DNA of 5,648 nucleotides from positions 1 through 5,648 of the forward strand of contig JAAYRN010000040.1 in the NCBI GenBank assembly GCA_012518765.1, in the 5' to 3' direction. Source of the stretch: Bacteroidales bacterium (lineage in GTDB: Bacteria > Bacteroidota > Bacteroidia > Bacteroidales > WCHB1-69). The notes under the pieces are model-generated. The model saw nothing but the letters and a program-made list of their open reading frames with translations, was not told where the DNA came from and searched no databases. A program made the translations under genes and the position numbers. This document shows positions 1 through 5,252 of the stretch, piece after piece (the stretch's first letter is position 1; each line of letters begins with the position of its first letter).

Positions 1-359
1 CACGTAAATCTAATGAAGATGTTACCATTATAGAGCTTACCTACGACAAAAACAATGTAGCTACTCAAAAAATAAATATGGACGGTTATTCCACGTTAAT
101 AACTTATACTTACGACACATATAAAAATCCATTTAAAGATGCTCTTTTTGGTAGTGAAGAAATGATGTTATCTGAAAATAATATTTTGAGTGTGTTATAT
201 ACAGCTACATTTATAGATGAAAAAATAGAAATGAAATATGACTATTCTTATGTATACGATAAAAAATACCCTACAAAGGTAGAAGTTAAAATGTCTATTG
301 AAATGTTTGGAGAAGAATTTACTGAAACTGAAACTATTTACTATGAGTATTTAAAATAG
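1..359 (+). CDS. Hypothetical protein, C-terminal part (5' truncated)
   Basis: The reading frame is open from the first complete codon at position 3 to the TAG at 357-359, giving about 118 residues. The gene therefore begins outside the window; the in-frame ATG at 78 is probably an internal Met, because the frame upstream of it reads as the same kind of protein. The visible part alternates Tyr/Thr/Val-rich segments such as YTYDTYKNPF and YSYVYDKKYPTKVEV, typical of beta-strand repeats with YD-like turns found in secreted Bacteroidota proteins of the DUF4595 type. That family link is a resemblance only. No signal peptide can be judged because the N-terminus is missing. A bidirectional terminator follows 20 bases downstream and separates it from the convergent rplT operon. 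Function unknown. Confidence 0.75.
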   Translation, partial: RKSNEDVTIIELTYDKNNVATQKINMDGYSTLITYTYDTYKNPFKDALFGSEEMMLSENNILSVLYTATFIDEKIEMKYDYSYVYDKKYPTKVEVKMSIEMFGEEFTETETIYYEYLK

Positions 360-380
360 TGATTTACAGTTATGAAATAA

Positions 381-408
381 AAAAGGAGCTTTTAAAGCTC
401 CTTTTTTT
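381..408. terminator. Bidirectional intrinsic terminator between convergent genes
   Basis: A perfect inverted repeat, GGAGCTTT (385-392) and AAAGCTCC (394-401), is flanked by an A run on the left (379-384) and a T run on the right (402-408). Read on either strand it gives a stable hairpin followed by a U tract. It lies 20 bases after the stop of the left-hand gene and about 30 bases after the stop of rplT, so it can end both transcripts. Confidence 0.93.
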
Positions 409-438
409 ATTGATTTTAAACACAAAAGAATGTTATTT

Positions 439-786
439 TTAATCTCTTACTAAGTCAACAATGGCTTTAAATGCCTCTGGGTTGTTCATAGCTAAGTCGG
501 CGAGTGCTTTTCGGTTTAGTTCAATTCCTTTTTTATGAAGATTACCCATAAAAACGGAATACGACATTCCGTGCATTCTTGCACCTGCATTGATACGTGT
601 TATCCACAAACTTCTGAAGTTACGTTTTTTCTGTTTTCTATCGCGGTAAGCATATTGTTGCCCTTTTTCCCAGGTGTTAACAGCTACCGTCCATACGTTT
701 TTACGTCTTCCGAAGTATCCTCGGGTCAATTTGAGGATTTTCTTTCTTCTTTGTTTTGAAGCTACATGATTTACTGCTCTTGGCAT
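439..786 (-). CDS. rplT: 50S ribosomal protein L20
   Basis: The product is 115 residues, the usual length of bacterial L20. It opens with the family signature MPRAVNHVASKQRRKKILK and continues with the conserved GYFGRRKNVW, YAYRDRKQKKRNFR, LWITRINAGAR and NRKALADLA blocks. L20 binds 23S rRNA early in 50S assembly; its very basic N-terminal half is the long rRNA-penetrating helix and the C-terminal half is the globular domain. In other bacteria it also represses its own operon by binding mRNA (established in E. coli and B. subtilis). The ATG at 784-786 is preceded by a modest AAAGGAAA. It is the last gene of infC-rpmI-rplT, 85 bases after rpmI, and ends at the hairpin at 381-408. The 85-base spacer contains a possible regulatory fold. 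Confidence 0.98.
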   Translation of the reverse strand: MPRAVNHVASKQRRKKILKLTRGYFGRRKNVWTVAVNTWEKGQQYAYRDRKQKKRNFRSLWITRINAGARMHGMSYSVFMGNLHKKGIELNRKALADLAMNNPEAFKAIVDLVRD

Positions 787-811
787 ATTTTATTTCCTTT
801 CTTTTTTTACG

Positions 812-847
812 TCAGCGTCGATAGTATCGAACTTTATTTTTGGCTGA
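812..847 (-). promoter_or_regulatory. Candidate structured mRNA element before rplT (possible L20 site)
   Basis: In the rpmI-rplT spacer the minus-strand RNA contains a near-perfect palindrome, UCGAU-ACU-AUCGA (830 down to 818), enclosed by a second possible stem UCAGC (847-843) with GCUGA (816-812). The two stems are separated by one base (817) on one side and about 12 A-rich bases on the other, giving two helices joined by an asymmetric loop. L20 recognises a helix junction in 23S rRNA and mimics of it in mRNA, so this is a plausible autoregulatory site. The fold is seen in sequence; the function is inference. The distance to the rplT start is about 25 bases. Confidence 0.35.
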
Positions 848-871
848 TGGTAAATTAATAACTTTATTGAA

Positions 872-1066
872 CTAACAGTTTAACATTTGTTTAACTGCTT
901 TAACGTCTGCTTTATCAACAATAGCAACATAACCTAAGTTACGTTTACGCTTTTTTGATTTTTTAGTCAAAATATGACTTTTATAAGCATGTCTTCTTTT
1001 AATCTTTCCTGTGCCGGTCAAAGAAAATCTTTTCTTAGCACTTGATTTCGTTTTAATTTTTGGCAT
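872..1066 (-). CDS. rpmI: 50S ribosomal protein L35
   Basis: The product is 64 residues, the normal size of L35, and strongly basic. It starts with MPKIKTKSSAKKRF and has the conserved TGTGKIKRRHAYKSHILTKK block and the C-terminal basic RNLGYVAI region. L35 is a small component of the 50S subunit, buried in 23S rRNA. The ATG at 1064-1066 has no convincing Shine-Dalgarno sequence; the leader is AT-rich, which is common in Bacteroidota. It sits between infC (46-base gap upstream) and rplT (85-base gap downstream), the universal order of this operon, so identification is secure from sequence and context. Confidence 0.97.
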   Translation of the reverse strand: MPKIKTKSSAKKRFSLTGTGKIKRRHAYKSHILTKKSKKRKRNLGYVAIVDKADVKAVKQMLNC

Positions 1067-1112
1067 TTTACTTGAAAATTAATAATTGTTTATAGTGTTT
1101 AAAATCAATTTC

Positions 1113-1676
1113 TTATTTTTTGGGAGATAATATTAATATCATACGTTTACCTTCTAACTTAGGGTGTTGGTCTATTTTAGCATATTCTTCACATTCTTTT
1201 GCAAAACGAACCAGCATTTCTTCGCCCTGGTCTTTGTAAATAATGGAACGTCCCCTGAAAAACACATCAACTTTAACTTTTTTCCCTTCTTTCAGAAACT
1301 CAATGGCATGCTTCAATTTAAAATTAAAATCATGTTCATCTGTATTGGGTCCCAAGCGTATTTCTTTGACAGAAACCTTAGCTGTTTTAGCCTTAATATC
1401 TTTCTGTTTTTTCTTTAGATTATACAAAAATTTCTGATAATCAATTATTTTACATACAGGCGGATTGGCTTGTGGCGAAATTTCAACCAAGTCTAAGTTG
1501 GCTTGTTGTGCGTATTCTAAGGCTTCTTTGATGGGAACTATTTTCGATTCTCCGTCTTCAAAAATAACACGGACAACCAATTCCGTAATTCCTTGATTGA
1601 TTCTGTGTGGTTGTTCTTTTTTCTGAAAAGGACGTCTACCTCGCGTATTTGATCTTCTAAAGTTGGTACTTATGAT
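1113..1676 (-). CDS. infC: Translation initiation factor IF-3, near-cognate start codon
   Basis: IF-3 binds the 30S subunit, checks the start codon and the initiator tRNA, and keeps the subunits apart. Visible landmarks are the N-terminal motif HRIN, then DLVEISPQANPPVCKIIDY and the basic linker KFLYNLKKKQKDIKAK, then the C-terminal domain with VKEIRLGPNTDEHDF, FFRGRSIIYKDQG and LEGKRMILILSPKK. A TTG at 1578-1580 would give 155 residues and remove HRIN and half of the N-domain. The frame stays open to a TAG at 1686-1688, and the upstream codons encode FRRSNTRGRRPFQKKEQPHRIN, matching family N-termini. No ATG, GTG or TTG lies in that extension. The start is therefore probably ATC (1674-1676) or ATA (1671-1673), 6 or 9 bases after a strong AGGAG. 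This gives 187 or 186 residues, close to the E. coli length of 180. First gene of the infC-rpmI-rplT operon. Confidence 0.93.
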   Translation of the reverse strand: MISTNFRRSNTRGRRPFQKKEQPHRINQGITELVVRVIFEDGESKIVPIKEALEYAQQANLDLVEISPQANPPVCKIIDYQKFLYNLKKKQKDIKAKTAKVSVKEIRLGPNTDEHDFNFKLKHAIEFLKEGKKVKVDVFFRGRSIIYKDQGEEMLVRFAKECEEYAKIDQHPKLEGKRMILILSPKK

Positions 1677-1682
1677 ATGCTT

Positions 1683-1687
1683 CTCCT
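1683..1687 (-). promoter_or_regulatory. Strong ribosome binding site deciding the infC start
   Basis: The minus strand reads AATAGGAGAAGC here, with AGGAG at 1687-1683. It lies 6 bases before the ATC codon and 9 bases before the ATA codon proposed as infC starts. Good Shine-Dalgarno sites are uncommon in Bacteroidota and weak or absent at the other starts in this window. Its position argues for initiation here rather than at the TTG about 100 bases further in. Confidence 0.75.
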
Positions 1688-1727
1688 ATTCTTTTAATTA
1701 GTAATTTATTTTTAATTTTTCGGACTG

Positions 1728-1757
1728 CAAAAATACTAAAATTATTTTTAATCACAA
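1728..1757 (-). promoter_or_regulatory. Bacteroidota-type promoter of infC-rpmI-rplT
   Basis: On the minus strand TATTTTTG (1735-1728) matches the -7 consensus TAnnTTTG exactly. A TTG (1757-1755) lies 19 bases upstream, the expected place of the -33 element. Transcription would start near 1721-1723, leaving an AT-rich leader of about 45 bases with no evident structure before infC. The operon thus appears to have its own promoter. Confidence 0.7.
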
Positions 1758-1883
1758 TACTTTATTTGAAAAATAATAAATAAGAGCATATAAAGAATTA
1801 TGTTTTTGGTTATCAATCAATTGTTTAAAGAAAATAGATGTATTTTTTTTGTTTTATTTTTTCAACAAATATCTACTGATGTG

Positions 1884-1919
1884 AAAATTGGACGATTTTG
1901 GCAAAAATTGCAGGATTTT
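1884..1919 (+). repeat. Tandem 16-base repeat before the kdsC promoter (possible operator)
   Basis: Two units, AAAATTGGACGATTTT (1884-1899) and AAAATTGCAGGATTTT (1904-1919), agree at 14 of 16 bases. They are spaced 20 bases start to start, about two helical turns. Each is itself an inverted repeat of the form AAAAT-N6-ATTTT, the shape of a dimeric regulator site. They end 16 bases before the -7 element at 1936-1943. Direct repetition is seen; an operator role is inference. Confidence 0.4.
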
Positions 1920-1935
1920 ATAGCGGTTTTTTATA

Positions 1936-1943
1936 TATTTTTG
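1936..1943 (+). promoter_or_regulatory. -7 promoter element of the kdsC transcript
   Basis: TATTTTTG is an exact match to TAnnTTTG and lies 26 bases before the ATG at 1970. A -33 TTG at the ideal distance is missing; the nearest, at 1908-1910, is 25 bases away. Transcription would begin near 1950, giving a leader of about 20 bases and excluding the upstream TTG start at 1898. Confidence 0.55.
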
Positions 1944-1969
1944 CACAAGATTTTTTACAGCATAAGAAA

Positions 1970-2491
1970 ATGATAAATTACAAAGAAAAACTTAAACACA
2001 TAACAACTTTTATTTTTGATTTCGACGGTGTATTAAGCGATGGGAAAATATGGGTTGGAGGTGATGGCGAACAAATTAGAAATACCAACGTGAAAGATGG
2101 ATACGCTATACAATATGCTTTAAAACAAGGATATAATATTTGTGTTATTTCAGGAGGCTATTCCGAAGGTATGAGAAAACGATACGATGTTTTTGAAGGA
2201 ATGGAGATTTTTTTAAAAGCATCTAATAAAGTCGAAGTTTACAATAAATACTTACAATCGAAAAATATAAGCTCGCAAGAAGTATTGTTTATGGGAGATG
2301 ATATTCCTGATTATGAGGTGATGCAGTTGGTAGGTGTTAAAGCATGTCCTTACGATGCAGCCATTGAAATTCAAGAAATTGCAGATTATATATCAGGATT
2401 TAAAGGCGGCGATGGTTGTGTAAGAGATGTTATTGAACATACCATGCGTTTGCAGGGCAAATGGTTTCAGCAAGATGCGGTTATTTGGTAA
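1970..2491 (+). CDS. kdsC: KdsC-type HAD phosphatase (Kdo-8-phosphate phosphatase)
   Basis: The predicted reaction is hydrolysis of 3-deoxy-D-manno-octulosonate 8-phosphate to Kdo in the cytoplasm, a step toward lipid A-core assembly. The 173-residue product has the HAD motifs: DFDGVLSDG with nucleophile Asp17 and acid/base Asp19, motif II Ser61 in VISGG, Lys87 in KASNK, and motif IV GDDIPD (Asp110, Asp111, Asp114). There is no cap domain. This short C0 form, together with the C-terminal GGDGCVRDVIE, is characteristic of KdsC. The frame extends upstream to a TTG at 1898, but that segment overlaps the promoter and does not look like KdsC, so the ATG at 1970 is chosen. It is divergent from infC. 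The next gene begins 3 bases after its stop, so the two are probably co-transcribed. Related sugar-phosphate phosphatases of this subfamily are the main alternative. Confidence 0.88.
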   Translation: MINYKEKLKHITTFIFDFDGVLSDGKIWVGGDGEQIRNTNVKDGYAIQYALKQGYNICVISGGYSEGMRKRYDVFEGMEIFLKASNKVEVYNKYLQSKNISSQEVLFMGDDIPDYEVMQLVGVKACPYDAAIEIQEIADYISGFKGGDGCVRDVIEHTMRLQGKWFQQDAVIW

Positions 2492-2494
2492 ATT

Positions 2495-4141
2495 ATGAAA
2501 TCAATATATATATATGTTTTTCTTCTTTGTTCCATGGTGTTAACTTCTTGTTTTCAACAACAAAACAAGGAAAGTCGAACGGTTTTTCGCTACAATGAAT
2601 CGGCGGGCATAACCTCTTTAGATCCTGCTTTTGCTAAGGATCAAGCCAATATATGGGCTTGTAATCAACTGTATAACGGATTAGTACAATTGGATGATCA
2701 ATTAAATATACTTCCGTGTTTAGCCTCCTCGTGGGATATATCGGAAGACGGAAAAACCTATACATTTTACCTGCGTCAAGATGTGTATTTTCATCAAACT
2801 GATTTTTTTACATTTCCCCAGGGGAAAAGAAAAATGATAGCTCAAGATGTGGTTTATAGTTTTAATCGCATTGTCGATAAAAAAGTAGCCTCACCCGGAG
2901 CTTGGATATTTCATGTTGTAGATACCAATGTAAATGGTAGTTACGCTTTTACCGCTCTAAATGATTCAACCTTAACCATTCGATTGCAATCAAGCTTTCC
3001 TCCTTTTTTGGGCTTGTTAAGCATGCAATATTGTTCGGTAATTCCCCACGAAGTAGTGGAAAAATATGGGAAAGATTTTCGGAAATATCCCGTAGGAACT
3101 GGTCCTTTTGTGTTTAAAACATGGAAAGAAGGTTTGAAATTAATCCTACTGAAAAATCCCGACTATTTTGAGTTTGAAAAGGGGGAACGTTTACCGCATT
3201 TAGATGCTATTTCCATATCGTTTATTATTGATAAACAGTCTGTGTTTATGGAGTTTGTAAAAGGAAATTTGGATTTTATGTCGGGATTAGATGCTTCATA
3301 TAAAGATGAATTATTGACCAAAGATGGTGGTTTAAATCCTGTGTATGCTCCTCATATTTACATGCTTACCATGCCTTATTTGAATACCGAATACTTGGGT
3401 TTTTTGATGGACGAAAACCAAAAAGATGCAGCCACCAATCCCTTGCTTAAAAAAGAAGTACGTCAAGCATTGAATTATGGTTTTGACCGCCGCAAAATGC
3501 TGAGATTTTTAAGAAGTAATATAGGGAAACCAGGTGTTTATGGTATGATTCCTTACGGTTTACCTCCTTTTGATACTACACATACCTATGGCTATGATTA
3601 TAATCCCGACAAAGCCCGAACATTGCTTGCTAAAGCGGGATATCCCGATGGAAAAGGCATGCCAACCATCACCGTATCTGTATCGGAAAGTTACATGGAC
3701 ATAGTGCAATACATAGCTTACGAATTGCAGCAAATAGGATTTAAAATTAAAATATCCAAACTGCAATCGGGGACACAACGTCAAATGATAGCCAAATCGG
3801 AATTACCTTTTTTTAGAGGCTCTTGGATTGCCGATTATCCAGATGCTGAGAATTATTTATCCTTATTTTATTCTAAAAACTTCTGTCCCATGGGACCCAA
3901 TTACACCCATTATAAAAACCAACAATTTGACAATTGGTATGAACAATCGCAGCGTACAACCAATGATTCTTTACGTTTGGAATTGTATAAAAAAATGGAT
4001 GCTTTAATCATGGACGATGCTCCCGTTATCGTTTTGTACTACGACCAAGTACTGCGATTTGTAAGAAATAACATTGAAAACATGGAAAATAACGCCATGA
4101 ACCTGTTGACGTTAAAAAGAGTGAAGAAAAAAAATATGTAG
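2495..4141 (+). CDS. Family 5 ABC-type substrate-binding lipoprotein (OppA/DppA-like)
   Basis: The 548-residue product begins with a lipoprotein signal peptide ending in LTSC, with Cys19 as the lipidated residue. FQQQNK follows, with no acidic surface-export signal, so a periplasmic location is likely. Family 5 binding-protein landmarks are visible in order: ITSLDPAFAKD and LYNGLVQLDD near the mature N-terminus, LASSWDISEDGKTYTFYLR, AQDVVYSFNRI (116-126), VGTGPF (200-205), RQALNYGFDRRKM (323-335), YDYNPDKARTLLAKAGYPDG, and SWIADYPDAENY (443-454). These proteins bind peptides or other solutes and hand them to an ABC permease. No permease or ATPase is adjacent, so the ligand cannot be assigned. 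The ATG lies 3 bases after the kdsC stop without its own Shine-Dalgarno site, suggesting coupled translation. The family is secure; the substrate is unknown. Confidence 0.93.
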   Translation: MKSIYIYVFLLCSMVLTSCFQQQNKESRTVFRYNESAGITSLDPAFAKDQANIWACNQLYNGLVQLDDQLNILPCLASSWDISEDGKTYTFYLRQDVYFHQTDFFTFPQGKRKMIAQDVVYSFNRIVDKKVASPGAWIFHVVDTNVNGSYAFTALNDSTLTIRLQSSFPPFLGLLSMQYCSVIPHEVVEKYGKDFRKYPVGTGPFVFKTWKEGLKLILLKNPDYFEFEKGERLPHLDAISISFIIDKQSVFMEFVKGNLDFMSGLDASYKDELLTKDGGLNPVYAPHIYMLTMPYLNTEYLGFLMDENQKDAATNPLLKKEVRQALNYGFDRRKMLRFLRSNIGKPGVYGMIPYGLPPFDTTHTYGYDYNPDKARTLLAKAGYPDGKGMPTITVSVSESYMDIVQYIAYELQQIGFKIKISKLQSGTQRQMIAKSELPFFRGSWIADYPDAENYLSLFYSKNFCPMGPNYTHYKNQQFDNWYEQSQRTTNDSLRLELYKKMDALIMDDAPVIVLYYDQVLRFVRNNIENMENNAMNLLTLKRVKKKNM

Positions 4142-4323
4142 CCTAAATCTTATATGTTTTAGGGTACTAACGTTCAAAAATCGCTCAACTTCTATATGTT
4201 TGATTACAAATATTTTAGCCAACAAAGTAAACTATTTTTGTTAGGGATAATTAGTTGCAATAAGGGTTATTAATATGTTTTGTCGTTTTTTTTGATTTTC
4301 ACTTTTTTTATCATTATTTTTTG

Positions 4324-4331
4324 TAAATTTG
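4324..4331 (+). promoter_or_regulatory. -7 promoter element of the lipoprotein cluster
   Basis: TAAATTTG is an exact TAnnTTTG match, 36 bases before the ATG at 4368. The -33 region (about 4302-4305) is only T-rich, without a clear TTG. Transcription would start near 4338, and the leader is A-rich (AAAAAAAAAA at about 4348-4357), the usual Bacteroidota substitute for a Shine-Dalgarno site. It probably drives all three downstream lipoprotein genes. Confidence 0.65.
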
Positions 4332-4367
4332 CGACACAATTTGATTTAAAAAAAAAACAATATTCTT

Positions 4368-4871
4368 ATGAAAAAATATATTTTAATCCTCACAGCCATA
4401 TTATTCTTGTTTGTATCTTGCGATAAAGGTTGCAAAATAAAGTATCCTAAGGACGTAAAACCCATTGATTGGGAAAATTATAATGATGTTTATGCTGTTT
4501 TTTGGAATACTTATTCTATATGTGAGGAAATTAGTAATGAGCAACGAGATATAATGATGTATGGTTGGGTTAATATCGTAGCTAAAGAAAGGTTTCAATG
4601 GGAAAATTGGCTACATACTGGCATTAGTGTGGTCGATAATCCAAATCATTACGACAGAAATAAAGGGAATACCCTTCCAAATGGAACGTGGATTTCTATT
4701 GAAGTACATTTTCCTATAGATGAATTACAAGTTAAATTAGATTCTTGTGATTTAACCCAAAAGTGTTATGTAAAAGGTAAATTAAGTTTTAATAGAGAGC
4801 AAGCGGGAATCTGTTGTGTAGCGAGACCTATAATTATAGTTGAAAATATTGATAATTTTTTTATTAAATAA
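4368..4871 (+). CDS. Cys-rich putative lipoprotein, function unknown
   Basis: The 167-residue product starts with MKKYILILTAILFLFVSC, a lipoprotein signal peptide with Cys18 as lipid anchor, followed by DKGCK. The mature part carries six further Cys (22, 52, 127, 133, 149, 150), including a CC pair, so disulfides in the periplasm are likely. Conserved-looking segments are KPIDWENYNDVYAVFWN (31-47), MMYGWV (63-68), and SCDLTQKCYVKGKLSF (126-141). The pattern of a short domain with MYGWV and YVKGKL strands recalls small OB-fold-like lipoproteins of Bacteroidales, but this is an impression, not an assignment. The ATG has no Shine-Dalgarno site. It is the first gene of a three-lipoprotein run. 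I do not recognise a named family. Confidence 0.85.
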   Translation: MKKYILILTAILFLFVSCDKGCKIKYPKDVKPIDWENYNDVYAVFWNTYSICEEISNEQRDIMMYGWVNIVAKERFQWENWLHTGISVVDNPNHYDRNKGNTLPNGTWISIEVHFPIDELQVKLDSCDLTQKCYVKGKLSFNREQAGICCVARPIIIVENIDNFFIK

Positions 4872-4886
4872 AAGGAAGTGGATACT

Positions 4887-5240
4887 ATGAAAAAAATAAA
4901 AAAAACAATGATTACAAAAATTTTATTAAGCCTATTATTGATAGGCTTTTTCTCCTGTGAGAAAATTGACGTACCTAAAGACATTCCATCTTGCATTAAG
5001 AAAAAAATTAAGGAACAAAAAGACGAATACTTAGATAAGGTACTTGAATATGAATACAATGGAAACACTGTTTATCTATTTGAACCAGCAAACTGTCCTG
5101 ACGCATTATTTAATCTTTATGATAAAAATTGCAATCATATTTGCTCACCTGCTGGAGGTATAAGTGGTAATGGTGATGGCAAATGCAACGATTTTTATCA
5201 GACAGGAGTTGAAAAAAGGTTAATTTGGACAAAATACTAA
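4887..5240 (+). CDS. Small Cys-rich putative lipoprotein, DUF6970-like
   Basis: Starting at the ATG at 4887 the product is 117 residues. The signal peptide ends in GFFSC with Cys24 as lipid anchor. The mature domain has IPSCIKKKI (33-41), the strand pair EYEYNGNTVYLFEPANC (54-70), LYDKNCNHICSPAGG (77-91) and GNGDGKCNDFY (94-104). The pattern of a Tyr-rich strand, a Cys, LYD-x-xC-x-xIC-P-GG and GDGKC-DF resembles the DUF6970 lipoproteins of Bacteroidota as I remember them; their function is unknown. Mature Cys residues are 36, 70, 82, 86 and 100. An in-frame GTG at 4878 overlaps the AAAGGAAG ribosome binding site, so ATG 4887 is preferred; ATG 4908 is also possible. It begins 15 bases after the preceding stop, consistent with one operon. 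Confidence 0.85.
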   Translation: MKKIKKTMITKILLSLLLIGFFSCEKIDVPKDIPSCIKKKIKEQKDEYLDKVLEYEYNGNTVYLFEPANCPDALFNLYDKNCNHICSPAGGISGNGDGKCNDFYQTGVEKRLIWTKY

Positions 5241-5252
5241 AATATAAAAGCA

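Noticed and set aside
535..759. Open frame on the plus strand opposite rplT
   Set aside because: It is antisense to a certain ribosomal protein gene and shows no recognisable protein features.
1164..1437. Two overlapping plus-strand open frames opposite infC
   Set aside because: Phe/Leu-rich translations are the expected complement of a Lys-rich gene; no start signal and no family match.
1113..1580. infC starting at the TTG at 1578-1580 (155 residues)
   Set aside because: It would lose the HRIN motif and half of the IF3 N-domain; the upstream frame encodes family-like residues and is preceded by a strong AGGAG.
1898..1969. N-terminal extension of KdsC from a TTG at 1898
   Set aside because: It overlaps the tandem repeat and the TATTTTTG promoter element, and the residues do not resemble KdsC; the ATG at 1970 gives the normal family length.
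3560..3784. Minus-strand open frame inside the binding protein gene
   Set aside because: It is the antisense shadow of a well-supported gene, without promoter or ribosome binding site.
4219..4244. Hairpin AACAAA / TTTGTT as a terminator for the binding protein gene
   Set aside because: The stem is weak and A/T only, with no following T run; it overlaps a -7-like element instead.
4401..5068. Minus-strand open frames (4401-4598, 4766-5068) over the lipoprotein genes
   Set aside because: They are antisense to genes with good signal peptides and consistent spacing; composition reflects complementary AT-rich DNA.
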